Below, piece after piece: positions 44,749 to 56,620 of a DNA stretch of 64,000 nucleotides (position 1 is its first letter; the number at the start of each line of letters is the position of its first letter). The notes below the pieces were generated by a model. It ran no database searches. It was not told where the DNA came from and saw only the letters and a list, made by a program, of their open reading frames with translations. Source of the DNA: Lasiodiplodia sp. COLG20 (taxonomy: Eukaryota; Ascomycota; Dothideomycetes; Botryosphaeriales; Botryosphaeriaceae); assembly GCA_009801085.1 (NCBI GenBank), contig VNWV01000044.1, positions 28,571 to 92,570 on the forward strand, read 5' to 3'. A program made the position numbers and the translations under genes.

Positions 44749-44924
44749 TAGGAAACAGGGTTTGTAGTGTGCAGAGGGTAGGATTGAATCAAGCTCAGTC
44801 CAAGTTTAGCAACATAGGATGAAACCAGGTACGGAGAGTTAAAACTAAGAGGCTGAAGTGTAGCAGGGCGCAGCTGTTTTATTTGCATTTCCGGCAGTGG
44901 ACGGCTTTCATTATTTTCCGTATA

Positions 44925-45120
44925 CCGTAGCAGACCCATTGATGCAACAGACCCATTAGTGCAACGGACCAATCGTATTGTCCGGACAAGTCAAGAATGC
45001 ACAGGCCAGATTTTTTCTAATAAGAACATAAAGCTGTGGGGCAAATGAGAGAATCCGGATACAGCTGACAAAGGTGTAATTTGCATTAATGGGTCTGTTG
45101 CACTAATGGGGCTGCTACGG
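44925..45120. mobile_element. MITE-like element, 196 bp, about 40-bp terminal inverted repeats, TA flanks
   Basis: The left end CCGTAGCAGACCCATTGATG is mirrored at the right end (CCGTAGCAGCCCCATTAGTG on the other strand). The match runs on for about 40 bp per side with only a few mismatches. Each arm is itself two copies of a CAG-ACCCATTRRTGCAA unit of 17 bp. TA dinucleotides flank both ends (44923-44924, 45121-45122), as after Tc1/mariner-type insertion. It has no coding capacity, so it is non-autonomous. It lies in the divergent promoter region of the MFS and flippase genes. Confidence 0.85.
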
Positions 45121-45200
45121 TACAGATATTCCCAAGACTCTATGTGTTCATCTGATAGGGAGTGGTGTTCGGGGCCACTTCGGTGTGAAATTGATGGGCA

Positions 45201-45234
45201 GCAGGGTATCTCGGATAGCAGGGTATCTCGGACT
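45201..45234. repeat. Tandem duplication of 17 bp
   Basis: GCAGGGTATCTCGGATA is followed directly by a second copy, GCAGGGTATCTCGGACT (last two bases differ). It lies in the 5' region of the flippase gene. Confidence 0.8.
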
Positions 45235-45749
45235 CTTATTCTCTTTGGCGAGTAAGGTTAATAGCCAGGGCCGTGCACTAAGCCTATTCGCAGGGACTCC
45301 GCCACCGTTGCGGTACGTGTTTTGTGGCAGGCAGACCCAGAAACAAAAGAGCGGAGAGACCAAGCCCCCGTATTAAGCTTACAAGTGCTTGGCGCAGTAA
45401 CACGGTTGTCACAGCCCAGGAGAATCCGTCCAATGGTGCACGCAATGTTGTAGCACTTCTCATTTGCAGGGGCATCCTGTAGTAGAGCACGAGTAGGTGC
45501 TCCTGGAATAGACGTAGCAACGATACACGATCGGCGCGTGGCTTGTGTCTTGACTTTCTCCAGTGCGCCTTAGACCACACTCATTTATATGCTGGCCCGG
45601 TGTCTGCAGCTTGAGACCGTCAGACAACCTTGATACCCTTTTCTGAACATTTGTTGTTATCCCTGAAGCAAACAGCGGTTCCGACCTGTTCGACATCATT
45701 CCTTGACGAGTTGGCTGCAGTACAGTAACAGCTTTCACCAGCGGGTAGC

Positions 45750-48700
45750 ATGTTCCAAAGACTGCGCGACTCGCTTTTCCCGGGCCGGCAGGCGGTGCCG
45801 ATATCGAGCGATGGGCGCGAGATCCCGCTGCGGGTGAGCCACGGCCCGCATCTACTCGACCCGCGATCGGGCCGGCCGTACATATCCAACGGCATCCGGA
45901 CCACACGCTACACGCTTTGGGACTTCCTCCCGAAGCAGATCCTCTACCAATTCTCCCGCCTCGCAAACTTCTACTTTCTGTGCATGGCCATCCTCCAGCT
46001 TATACCCGGCCTGAGTACCACGGGAAACTTCACCGTCCTGATTCCCCTTCTGATTTTCGTGTCGCTCACAATTGCCAAAGAGGGCTACGACGACTTCAAG
46101 CGGCATCGTCTCGACCAGGTTGAGAACCGCCGAAACGTAAGCGTTCTAAGGCCTGCGGCGTCGCCGCCGAGCGATGCGCACAGCTTGAGTGGCACCCCCA
46201 TGGAGCTTCTGAACAGGCCGTCCGACGAAGACTTTGAGTGGACTTCGACGCAGTGGCAGCATCTCCAGGTCGGCGATGTGATCAAGCTGTCGAGGGACGA
46301 CGACATTCCAGCAGACATCATCCTCCTCCACGCCGACCAGAACGCGGCATACATCGAGACAATGGCGCTGGACGGCGAAACCAACCTAAAGAGGAAACAG
46401 GCACCGAGCGCTCTGGAGAACTGCGACACGCCCAGGAGAATAGCCTGCAGCAACACCACCTTCACCGTCGAGGATCCCAACCAGAACCTGTACCGTTTCG
46501 ACGGCCAGATAACTGTAGACGGCAAGGTAGCGCCGCTGTCGGACCTCTCGGTGATCTACCGCGGCAGCACCCTCCGCAACACCAGCTGCGCCATCGGCCT
46601 GGTCATCAACACGGGCGAGGAGACCAAGATCCGCATCAACGCCAACCGACACCCACAAGCCAAGCGGCCGCTCCTCGAGTCGTTCATCAACAAAGTCGTC
46701 ATCTTCATGGCCCTTCTCGTCCTCTCCATCGCCGGCCTCGGCTTCCTCGGCTACACTTTATGGCAGCGCAGCCGCGGCGGCCAACCTTGGTACCTGCACG
46801 CCACAACCGTGCCCTTCCAGGAAATCTTCTTCGGCTTCATCATCATGTTCAACAGCGCCGTCCCCATGTCGCTCATCATGGGCCTGGAAGTCATCAAGAT
46901 CAACCAGATGAACTCGATCAACCGCGATTTGGAGCTGTACCACGCCGCCTCGGACACGCCTGTCCGCTGCAACACCGACACCATCATCGACGACCTGGGG
47001 CAGATCGGCTACGTCTTCTCCGACAAGACGGGCACACTCACCGAGAACGACATGCGCCTCCGCAAACTCAACGTCGCCGGCACGAGCTGGGCGCACCAAA
47101 CGCCTGCTGTGGGTGACGACGAGCTGACGACAGACGAACTCGTCGAGTTCATGCGGCTGCGCCCCTCCTCGCCCTTCGCGTTCGCGGCGCGCCAGTTCCT
47201 GCTCTGCCTCGCCATCTGCCACACTGCGCAGCCCGAAGCTCGCGACGACGGAGAGTTGGCGTTCCAGGCATCGTCTCCGGACGAGCTGGCGCTTGTCAAG
47301 GCAGCGCAGGAGCTCGGTTTCTTGGCCATCGAGCGGTCTGCCCAGGCTATTACGATCGAAACGCCAGAAGGGCAGCGCCAGACGTATGAGATTCTCCACG
47401 TGCTGGAGTTCAACAGCGACCGGAAGCGCATGTCCGTCATCGTGCGATGCCCGGACGGGAGGATATGGCTGATCTGCAAGGGTGCTGACACGGTGCTCGC
47501 GCCGCGTATACGGGCGGCGGCGTCGACGGGCAGCTTCGAAAGGGCGGGGTTGGAGCAGTTTGGCGAGACGGCGACGTCAGGCGCTGATCAGCTCCCGTCA
47601 AAGTTCGAAGGACTCGAAAGCGAGGCGATTTCCGACGAGGCAGAAGTCCGCAGGCGGTGCTTCATGGCGCTGGATGACTACGCGCGGCAGGGCCTGCGCA
47701 CGCTGCTCTTCTGCCAGCGGTTCTTGTCCGAATCCGAGTACCAGGAGTGGCAGATGCGTTACCACGACGCGCAGATCAGCCTGGTGGATCGGCAGCAACG
47801 TGTCGACGCAGTCGGTGACGAGATTGAACAGTCGCTCGAACTCGCCGGCGCCTCAGCAATCGAGGACAGACTGCAGGACGGCGTGCCCGAGACGATCGAG
47901 CAGCTGCGCAAGGCCGGCATCAAGGTCTGGATGCTTACAGGAGACAAACGCGAGACGGCCATCAACATCGCACACTCGGCTCGAATCTGCAACGCCTCTT
48001 CGACCATCTACGAGCTCGACGTCGACGACGGGAGGGACCTCGAGACGCAGTGTCTGGACCTCCAAGCAGCGCTGCAGCAATATTCGAAAACCAGCGCGCA
48101 CACGGCTCTCATCGTCGACGGCAACACGCTGCACGCCATCCAAGACGACACCAGCGGCGGCCGCGTCCAGCAGCTCTTCAACGCCATCATCCCCGTCGTC
48201 GACTCCGTCGTCTGCTGCCGGGCGTCGCCCTCGCAGAAGGCCCTCCTCGTCGCCGCCATCAAAGACCACAACCCCCGCCGGGGCCACAGCCTCCTCCCCC
48301 ACTGGCTCACCCCCCACCCCCGCCAACCCCTCACCCTCGCCATCGGCGACGGCGCCAACGACCTCTCGATGATCACGACCGCGCACATCGGCATCGGCAT
48401 CTCCGGCAAGGAAGGCCAGCAAGCCTCCCGCATCGCCGACTTCAGCATCGCGCAGTTCCGCTTCCTGGCGCGCCTCCTCCTCGTGCACGGGCGCTGGAAC
48501 TACCACCGCACGACGCGCTTTATCGTCGCGTCGTTCTGGAAAGAGCTGTTCCACGCCGTGCCGCAGGGGCTGTACCAGTGCTTCGTCGGCTTTTCCGGAA
48601 CAAGCATCTTCGACTCGACGGCGCTCATGCTGTACGGCTCGCTGTTCACGACGTGCGCCATCATCGCGCTCGGGTCGTGGGACAGGGATTTGCGGGCTGA

Positions 48701-50764
48701 TACGCTGATGGCCGTGCCGCAGCTGTACGAGTATGGGAGGGCGGGAAGGGGGCTGGGGTGGGCGACCTTCGTCGGGTGGGTGGTCAACGCGTTTGGGGCT
48801 GGGTTGCTGGTTATCTTTGTGAGTTGGGCCGGGTACGGGTCGTCCGAGGCGGTGGAAGATAACGGGCTGTACGCGTTCGGCGCGCTGGTGTATGCGATGG
48901 GAATCGTCTGGGCTAACGTCAAGCTGATGATGGTGGAGATGCATAGCAAGACGGCTGTCGTGCTGGGCATGTTTGCGGGGACGGTGGCGGCCTTGTTTGC
49001 TTTCCTCGGCATCTGGTCGGTCAGCGGCCCGTACGTGTTGACGCCGTTTGCTGTGCGGCACGGGTTCGGGAAGACGTTTGGACCGGATGGGAGTTGGTGG
49101 CTGACGCTGGTCGTTGGGCTGATGCTGTTGTGTGCGGTGGAGCTGGTGCTGAAGGCGCTGCAGCGGCACCGCCTGGCCCGCGTCATCTGGACGAGGGTGC
49201 TGCCGGGGAAGGATAGGGCTGAGCTCGAGGGCGGGGGCGTCTGGGGGGGTTTTGAGGCGTGGCACCCTTTCCTTTGGCAGGAGATCGAGCAGGATCCGAA
49301 CGCGAGTGCCCAACTCCGTCGACTCAGGCCGGCGTCTGAAGTGCACCACGCTGAGTCTCCCATCGTTGACGGCGGGAAGAAGAGCAAGAGGCCGAAAGGT
49401 AAGCCGTGTTGCCCCGTTTGTGTGATATCGCTAACCTTGCTGTGCGAACGTAGACACTGCGTGGCACCAGCAGCGCCTTTGGTCCTGGAAGTGAGTGCCA
49501 TTGATTTCAACCATGGCGGTCCCCTCCTCGTTACTAACCGCTCCTCCAGACCAATTCTCACCACCAAAAGAGCCATCATGTATTTCTTCACCATATCCAT
49601 CGTCGCCTTTGCCATTGGAGTGGCATTGACGGTGAAAGGCCGCGAAGTACGTCATTGCCGAAGCGCCCTTCTGAGAGTCTCGTTGCTGACAGTCCGCAGA
49701 CCGAAGAGATCTCCATCGACTATACAGACTGCTGGAAACACTCGCCCGTCGGATCAAACAGCACCTTCCCCCCCAACACGACCACATTCACCCCGATCCC
49801 CGGCGCGCGCGTCTCCAAGAACTTCAAGCGAACCAACCCAGACGCCACGCCGGCAGCCTGGGCCCACAGCTTCAAGCAGACTGGCCGGAACACCACCACG
49901 GCCATCTGCTCCATCCGCTTCGACATCGAAAGCAGAATCCCTCCACCCGTCTTCATGTACTACCGCCTCTCCGACTTCTACCAGAGCCACCGCGACTACA
50001 TCAAATCCGTCGACAGTGACCAGCTGGCCGGCGCAGCCCGCAGCGCCTCTTCCATCAGGGGCAGCGACTGCGAATCCCTCGACATCGACCCAGAGACGAA
50101 AAAGGCGTACTATCCCTGCGGCCTCGTCGCCAACTCCATGTTCAACGACACTTTCTCCCAGCCGCGCCGCATCGATGATGCGAACACGACGTATTATTAC
50201 AACATGACGACCACGGGCATCGCCTTCGCCACCGACAGGGGTCTCGTCAAGCAGACGCGCTACACGTTAGACGAGGTCGTCCCGCCGCCCGCCTGGCGCG
50301 CCAGGTATCCGAACGGCTACGCCGACGGCGTCCCCGATCTGTCCGCGGACGAGGCCTTCGTCGTGTGGATGCGTACCGCGGCGCTGCCGAACTTCAGGAA
50401 GATGGCCATGCGGAACGATGAGGATGCGATGCCGGCTGCGCGCTACCAGGTCGATATTGAGGACAGTAAGTGTTTTGCTGCCAAGGTTGCAGGGCGTTTC
50501 GCTGACTGAGGTAGATTACGACGTTTCCTCGTTCGGGGGTACCAAGTCTATCGTCGTCACCACGCGCGGGAATGTGGGGTCGAAGAGCCATAACCTCGAA
50601 GGCTTTTGCATGCTGGTTGGATGCGTTACGTTCCTTCTCGGTGTGGCTTTCGCGGTCACTGGCCGGATGAAGTCGAGGTGAGTTCTCTGTGTTTACGAGG
50701 TGATTATCGTCTAATATTCTGGTGTAGGAGGCTTAGTGATCATATACTATTACCGGTGATGTAA
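45750..50764 (+). CDS. P4-ATPase phospholipid flippase fused to its CDC50/LEM3 beta subunit, 1582 aa
   Basis: Six exons: 45750-49398, 49454-49490, 49550-49646, 49700-50465, 50515-50677 and 50728-50764, with GT...AG introns of 49-59 bp and CTAAC or CTGAC branches. Residues 1-1137 are a complete P4-ATPase: ILYQFSRLANFYFL (TM1), DGETN (Asp208), TM4 with PMSLIM, phosphorylation site DKTGTLTEN (Asp425), MLTGDKRETAINIAHS, GDGANDLSMI (near 867), and ten helices ending about 1137. After a cytosolic stretch of about 100 residues the same frame continues as a full CDC50: KKSKRPKDTAWHQQRLWSWK (1210-1229), TM1 about 1238-1258, an outer domain with Cys and N-glycosylation sites, and TM2 1544-1566. No stop and no usable ATG lies between the halves. 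P4-ATPases move phospholipids to the cytosolic leaflet and normally need a separately encoded CDC50 chaperone. Both joined ends are cytosolic, so the fusion is topologically sound. The ATPase half reads closest to Dnf-type enzymes. Confidence 0.92.
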
Positions 50765-51978
50765 TACTTGACCGTGGCTCCGCCGGCTGGTAAACCTACC
50801 AGACGACTCACCAAGAAACGAGTTCTATGTCAGGCCTGGAACGGCTTCCCCAGCAAGCCACCATCTATAGTCGAGGACGGCTACCCGACGCTCTGCTTCT
50901 CCTTTGGCAACGACCCAAACGCTCTAGCCACATCACCCAACACCATTAAATCGCGAGTGACATGGTGGACCATTACTCGCAACAGTCAAGGTGATAGGAA
51001 AGGCGTCCATGAGCCGAAGTCAAAGGGTCTGGAAGGAAAGTGCCTCTTCGACCTGGCTTATTATGCCAGTCACGGTGTTGTTTAAGGCCATTAAAGCCTC
51101 GAGATCCTTGGCCGAAAGGTGCGCGAAGCTGATCGGGAAAAGATCACAAGAGATCGTGTTTCATAATTTCCCCTTTCTCAAGCCATGGTGGAATTATTCC
51201 GCCATCCTTCGTTACGTAGGCTTTGTAGGAATTCGTCATGGCAACTCGAACTTGTTTCCGCTTTCATTTGGCGACGTAAAAGCATGATATTGGGAGGGGA
51301 CCACAGTGCCGCTAAACTGAGTTAGGCAGCCAAGACGCAAGCTCTCACCACATGGACACTCTCCACGCGAGTTAAAGTGGGTGGGGCAGCCACTTGGGGT
51401 CCACAGCTGGGAGAAATGCGGAGAAGGCGATCGGAACGGGTTTAGCGGTGCGTAAGATGATTGGGAAAGGGATGCAGCGCGGGATGTATGAACAGCGCTG
51501 ACTGGTGGTCGTGAGCCGCCGCATCACGACGGGAACGGGGCCGGTGTGGGGCTCCAATGACACATGCACGCAGAAGCTTCTGAGACGTGGGGTTGTTGGA
51601 AGAGCTCTGCAGCCGCGGCTATAAGATGATGCACGATCAATATTGGATCACGCAATGCATCTACAAGGAAATAACTATATATACGGTTACGCATCCCCTC
51701 TACAACCTCTATCTCACGATCTAACTTCGACATCAATGGCAATCATCACAGCACTTCGACTGGGGTCACGACCGCAAGCATGGGCGGGCTTCTCCTGCTG
51801 TCACCTTCCTTGTGCCCCGCCACCGGGGACTAGAATATTAGCGCATTTTTGAGATCCACACTTCGCATGTTTCCTCTTCCCGATGCCTTTCTTTTTCTCG
51901 GGAGCCGTCCCGGTCGGCGGCTATAAATATGGACTCCGGTTGCAAAGTTCTTACTGGCAACCAGACAGCCGGGACACC
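50765..51978. other. Intergenic, no clear gene
   Basis: Plus-strand frames of 98-105 codons at 50768-51287 have no recognisable content and no codon pattern like the neighbours. I see no RNA gene. Confidence 0.5.
51922..51930 (+). promoter_or_regulatory. TATA box of the sulfotransferase-like gene
   Basis: TATAAATAT lies about 50 bp upstream of the ATG at 51979, a typical fungal core-promoter spacing. Confidence 0.55.
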
Positions 51979-53367
51979 ATGTCAAAGAAGCCAATTTTCG
52001 CAGCAACTCATCCTCGAGCATGCTCGACAGCGTTTGAGCGCGTAGGTTCCACCAATTGAGGGCAATTGCCAAGTTACAAGTCCTTGTACTAACACCGCAC
52101 ACTGCACAGGTCTTCATGACGTGCCAGGATACGCTCCAATGCCTTCACGAGCCTTTTGGCGATGCTTTCTATTATGGCCCTGAAAGACTAGGCGAAAGAT
52201 ATGAAAATGATCCAGAAGGGCGCAAAGAGAGTGGATTTGAAGAAAGTACCTTCAAATCTATTTTTGAGAGCATTGATCGTGAAAGTGCAAAGGTTCGACA
52301 GCCTCCCCAGTTTCCCCAGAATTTGCGTCCCATGCTACCATCTGGAATCATTGTCGTTCCGTCTGCTTGGTTGATCGCTCTCCCATCCATTCCTAAGGAT
52401 ATGGAACACCACCCCTGCTGAATCTTTGGATTCGACAATCCTCAACGAACTGCGACCATGAAACAAAAAACCCCCCATTACATTGGATGCACATTGTTCT
52501 GTACAAGCACTTACCGAACCACCAACAGGGCAAGCGAGTCTTCATCAAAGACATGGCGTACTACCTGATGCCTCCGGACCAAAAGCCCGCATCCATCGCA
52601 CCATCTCTATTGGAATACACGAACAGCATCAACGGCTCCTCCGCCAACGGCTCCTCCGCCAACGGCACCACCACCAACGGCACCGCGCCCCCGCACGCCG
52701 AGCCCGCCAACCCGACCGTCGTGCCGTCCGCGCTACTCTCCTGCTTCCACTGGACCTTCCTGATCCGGCATCCGCGCAACAGCATCCCGTCCTACTACCG
52801 CTGCACGGTCCCGCCGCTCGCCGCCGTCACCGGCTGGACGTCCTACCTGCCGTCCGAGGTCGGCTACGGCGAGTTGCGGCGGCTATTCGACTACCTGCGG
52901 CGCGACGGGCAGATTGGTGGCCAAGATGGGGTTGATATCTGTGTCGTTGACGCGGACGACTTGCTGGATGATCCGGCTGGTGTGATTGCGCGGTACTGCG
53001 AGAGCGTTGGGATGGAGTTCAGCCCGGAGATGCTGAGTTGGGATGTGGAGGAGAGCCATTGCCTGGCGAAGGAGAAGTTTAGGAAGTGGGAGGGGTGGCA
53101 TGAGGATGCGATTCATTCGACGGATCTGAAGCCCAGGGCGCATGTAAGTTGGTTGGGCTTTGACGGCCGGCTTTGTGGAGAGTTTTTGGGTGCTCGAGTG
53201 CTGACTTTGTTTCCTGCGAAAAGAAAAAGGCCCCCAAGTCGGATGATGAGCTGTATGCGGAATGGGTTGGCAAGTTTGGAGAGGATGGGGCAAACGTTAT
53301 TAGAGAGACGGTGGAGAAAAATGTTGCGGACTACGAGTACCTCAAGCAATTTGCTATGAAGGTGTAG
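51979..53367 (+). CDS. Sulfotransferase-family (P-loop) protein, 334 aa
   Basis: Exons 51979-52041, 52110-52292, 52529-53143 and 53224-53367. Intron 2 is long (236 bp) with a weak donor GTTCGA; its ends are chosen because they restore AK-GKRVFIKDMA without loss. The N-terminal ATHPRACSTAFERVF fits the 5'-phosphosulfate loop of sulfotransferases, and FLIRHPRNSIPSYYR fits the 3'-phosphate motif. KPRAH and the end DYEYLKQF are usual in a fungal family of this fold. The likely cofactor is PAPS or a related nucleotide; the acceptor is unknown. An Asn-Gly-Ser/Thr low-complexity insert near residue 117-134, made by a 15-bp tandem repeat, is peculiar to this copy. Confidence is lower for the intron 2 borders than for the gene. 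Confidence 0.82.
52631..52684 (+). repeat. In-frame 15-bp tandem repeat, 3.6 copies
   Basis: AACGGCTCCTCCGCC occurs twice exactly, then in a variant and a partial copy. It encodes NGSSA-NGSSA-NGTTT-NGT in the sulfotransferase-like protein. It is probably a slippage-made surface loop that could vary in length between strains. Confidence 0.85.
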
Positions 53368-53796
53368 CTGCATCCTTTGGCTGACTGACTTGCGCCAATC
53401 GGTGTTGCTGTTTACTGGGCTCCAAACCGTTTCAACACACCAGGAACGGGAGTGGGAAATACGTAGGAAGTTGCGGAAAAAAGGCAATAGAGAAGGGCTG
53501 AAGCCACTGCGTCTGTCCAGGGATCTACGACAACTGTACACCACTTTTCTTAACGGAATGTGTACATATAAATGCTCAGCTCCAGCCGTACCCGATCTCT
53601 GAGAAGAAAAGTAAGTCGATACTGTGACATCTTAGATACTTCTTCAGCAGATTCTGAACGCACAGCCCAGTACTGCCTATCAAACAGCTTGAACCTTTTC
53701 CATTCCGCTAGCTGACATCTCAGACTAAACATTCCGCTGTCTCCATAGCTGGAAATAGATTCAAACTTGATCCTCGTATGGTATTTATTCGACGTC
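53368..53796. other. Convergent 3' intergenic region
   Basis: Lies between the sulfotransferase-like gene (+) and the bZIP gene (-). No gene or terminator-like element is recognised. Confidence 0.55.
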
Positions 53797-55459
53797 TTAT
53801 GTACAAATAACATCTAGTGCCCAGTCCGCAAAATGTCGATAAATCCTCAAAGTAGCTCTATCCAGTTTCACCGGAGGCGGTATCCGCGGGAGTAACTGCG
53901 GAGAATAGTATTCCAGCCGCGTCCCCGTAGCCACAAGATCAGCAACATCCGGCGAGTAAAGCTCCGGATGCCTCTCAAAAACGACAGGGTCCAGTTTATA
54001 CACGGAAGCACCATCGTCCATGCGCAACATCTGGAACGTCTGGCGCATATACGAAGCCGACTGGAAAAGCGAGATGGTGTCTGGAGCCGGAAGCCTTTTC
54101 TCGTCCCGGTGCAAAGCGTCCGGACGAGACTTTTTGTTGCTGATCTCATCACCCATGACTTGCGTGATCTCCCAGACGTGCACGTAGCCGTGGGTAGGCT
54201 GCTTGTATGTGCGGACCAGTTTGGACAGGTCGACTTCGACGCAGTACATGCTGGCAATGTCGAGGATGATTTCGTCCAGACGCGGGTTGGCGGCGTGCAT
54301 GATGATCAGTTTGTCGCGCAGAGCCTGGAAGGGGCACCAGTCGATGAAGGTGGGGTACGATTCGGTGATCTGCAGGGCTGATGGTCGATACTTGGGATGC
54401 AAGCGAGCATACATCTCGCGAGTAGGATTCAGCTGCCACGTGACGAGCTCCGAGAGGTGTTTATACCATCTCGTCGGTGTGTACCACGGCATGGCATCGG
54501 GGCGAGTGAGGCCGTTCCACATTGAGAACATGATGGAGGTGAATTGATCGAGTTTGTGCCTGGTTTATGTTAACTGTAGTTTTCCATGACCGGTATCCAA
54601 TCACATACAGGTGCTTATCGAGCTGTAGCGGAGGGTCGGTGTCTTTCCATTTGTTCCAGATGCATGCCCGTATAGCGGTGATGTGGTCAGAACACATCGA
54701 GTTGGAGGCTTTCATGCTCGTTTCTACCAAGGGACTGCAGGCCATGGCGTGAGAATAGGCCGGTGGACCCATCTGGTAGTTGTAAGACCAGATACCAGGC
54801 ATTTGATTGGGCAAGCTGAGAGATGTGTGTTCGTGCATGGCTACATGCTCCGTACTAGTTTCAGGCCCGCCTTCACTGTCACCTGCAAGATTTAGCATAT
54901 TCATCCATTCAGGTTGATCCTCGGTTGAGCTAGACGGCGCAGGAACTAGTGCGGTGTCGATCTCCTGCCAGAGGTCTTGAGGCTGTTCGCCAGTCTCCAT
55001 ACTGAGAGCATTCGTTGCACTGGGTTGGGGCTCTCCGCATTCTGGAGACAGGGAATCTTGGCCGGTGGCATCGCTTGGTTGAGCTTCGTTGGTCAAGTTA
55101 CCCGATTCGTCAAGCGTGCTCTGCATCAAGCGGGAAAGGTGCTGCAGAGAAGCCTGTGCGCTGGCGAGTTTGTTGATAAAGGACGTAAGCTGCTTCCGGA
55201 GGCGTTGGTTCTCCGCCTCCAACTTCGCAATCTGCTCATTCTCGGATTGGCCAGCTCTTTCCAAACGTCGCTCGAGGTCTTTGATGTAAGCAGTTTGGCG
55301 TTGGCGGAACGCCTGCTGTGACATGCGGTTCCGAAGTTTCCTGAGCGGGGACGATCAGCACCAGTTCGGACGGTAAGGCGCTTTACCGAGGCTGTACTTT
55401 CTCTCTGCTGCAGTAGCATCGGGCTCTGCGTCGGCACTTCCCATTTTCCGACGAGCCAT
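53797..55459 (-). CDS. bZIP transcription factor with C-terminal DUF3425-like domain, 518 aa
   Basis: Exons 55459-55398, 55340-54609 and 54559-53797. The first splice uses donor GTACAG, because only that choice joins MARRK...AERK in frame to KLRNRMSQQAFRQRQ. The basic region (about 20-36: N-x2-S-x2-A-F-R-x-R) and a following leucine zipper (LERRLERA...IAKLEAENQRLRKQL) are clear. The middle is Ser/Pro/Gln-rich. The C-terminal 240 residues (WYKHLSELVTWQLNPT...YPTFIDWCPFQALRDKLI) match the domain found after many fungal bZIPs, often called DUF3425. Nuclear DNA-binding regulator, likely a dimer. It may control the adjacent RidA/oxidase/aminotransferase group or the sulfotransferase-like gene; that is inference from position. 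Confidence 0.92.
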
Positions 55460-55795
55460 GATGAGATTTGGTGAGTACTGATAGGTAGACACGGCGGACG
55501 CAGGTGGGGAAAGAGAGAAAGAAGGAAGGAGGTGGCGCCCTGTGACAACCGAAAGCGAACGGGCCTGCTGACAAATTAATCAAAATTAGGTTTGGATTTA
55601 CTTGGCAGTGCCGGACAATCAACAACGCTTCATATATCAATCACTGGGCTCATACATGAGATGACATCCGGAATCGATTGCCAAATTGCAGGGAATGAAT
55701 TTTAGCTATGCAGATTTCATACTTCCTCCCAGTCTCCTTCCATAGGATGCTTCGAGATGCACGCATCTCTCTATCTACTAACTGGGCAATATCAT
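55460..55795. other. Intergenic, promoter of the bZIP gene
   Basis: No gene is seen. Confidence 0.55.
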
Positions 55796-56300
55796 TTAGA
55801 GCTTGGGAGAGTCGGTGCTTGCAATGCACTCAATCTCGACATCTGTTCCCAAAGGCAGTGACTTGACTGCAACGCAGGTACGAGCCTGGAAGATACGTCA
55901 ATACCCATTGATTAACTCCGAAGGTGATTGTTCTTACAGGCTTTGGGTCGGTGAAAAATGTGTCGTAAACTTCGTTCATGGCCCCGAAATCGCCCATGTC
56001 GGTGAGGAAGATGTTGACCTTGATCACCCTTGACATATCTGAGCCTCCAGCTTCCAGAACACTAGCGAGGTTCTGCAGGATTTGTTTCTGATACGAAGCC
56101 GTTAGCATGATTGACATACGACTGAAAACTTTACTCACGGTCCTGTCTTGAACAGTGCCTTCAATCATCTTCCCTGTCTGAGGATCCATTCCGACCTGAC
56201 CGGAACAGTACACCCGGCCTCCATCCTTCACCGCCTGGGAGAGAAATAACGGGGGCTTCGGCGCTTTCGTAGAGTAGACTGCATCTCTCGAAGAGGCCAT
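55796..56300 (-). CDS. RidA (YjgF/YER057c/UK114) enamine/imine deaminase, 133 aa
   Basis: Exons 56300-56139, 56087-55938 and 55885-55796; introns are 51 and 52 bp with good branch sites. The full RidA pattern is visible: YCSGQVGMDPQTGKM, LQNLASVLEAGGSDMSRVIKVNIFLTDM, and the C-terminal ARTCVAVKSLPLGTDVEIEC with the active-site Arg106. Length equals the family standard of about 130 residues, forming a trimer. RidA hydrolyses reactive enamines/imines, such as 2-aminoacrylate, made by PLP enzymes or amino-acid oxidases. It is transcribed divergently from the FMN oxidase 320 bp away. Confidence 0.95.
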
Positions 56301-56620
56301 GATGACTGAAAAATGAGGGAGAGTAAAAAGCCAAGATCGGATTTTGCAGGAGTACTTGGTCTCACTCGTGTATCCACCAATGCAGTCAGTGGTGGCGGGA
56401 CTAAATAGTTGGTGGCTGTTTACTAATTGTTTGGTTAGTCAGTCAGACTTGCCCCGCACTGATCACGCCCTGCAGATGACATCGGCCCCGATAAGACATA
56501 CCTATCGCCGTACGGCCAAGAATCCGCTGGGTAATGTAACGAGGCGAGGGTAGGGATGTTCAACTATAAATGTTGAATAGGCCTAAGGCACTCGAGACAA
56601 CATCGCATCCGCAGTCAATC
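56301..56620. promoter_or_regulatory. Bidirectional promoter between RidA and FMN-oxidase genes
   Basis: A 320-bp spacer separates divergent starts at 56300 and 56621. A CTATAAATG element at 56564-56572 faces the oxidase gene. Shared regulation is inferred. Confidence 0.5.

Larger units (their letters stand above)
44749..45749. other. Intergenic holding a MITE and a short tandem repeat
   Basis: Divergent promoters of the MFS gene (-) and the fused flippase gene (+), separated by a small inserted element. No gene is seen. Confidence 0.6.

Noticed and set aside
46238..49615. Several 200-500 codon frames on both strands inside the flippase gene
   Set aside because: Shadows of a GC-rich coding region; His/Arg/Pro-rich composition and no domains.
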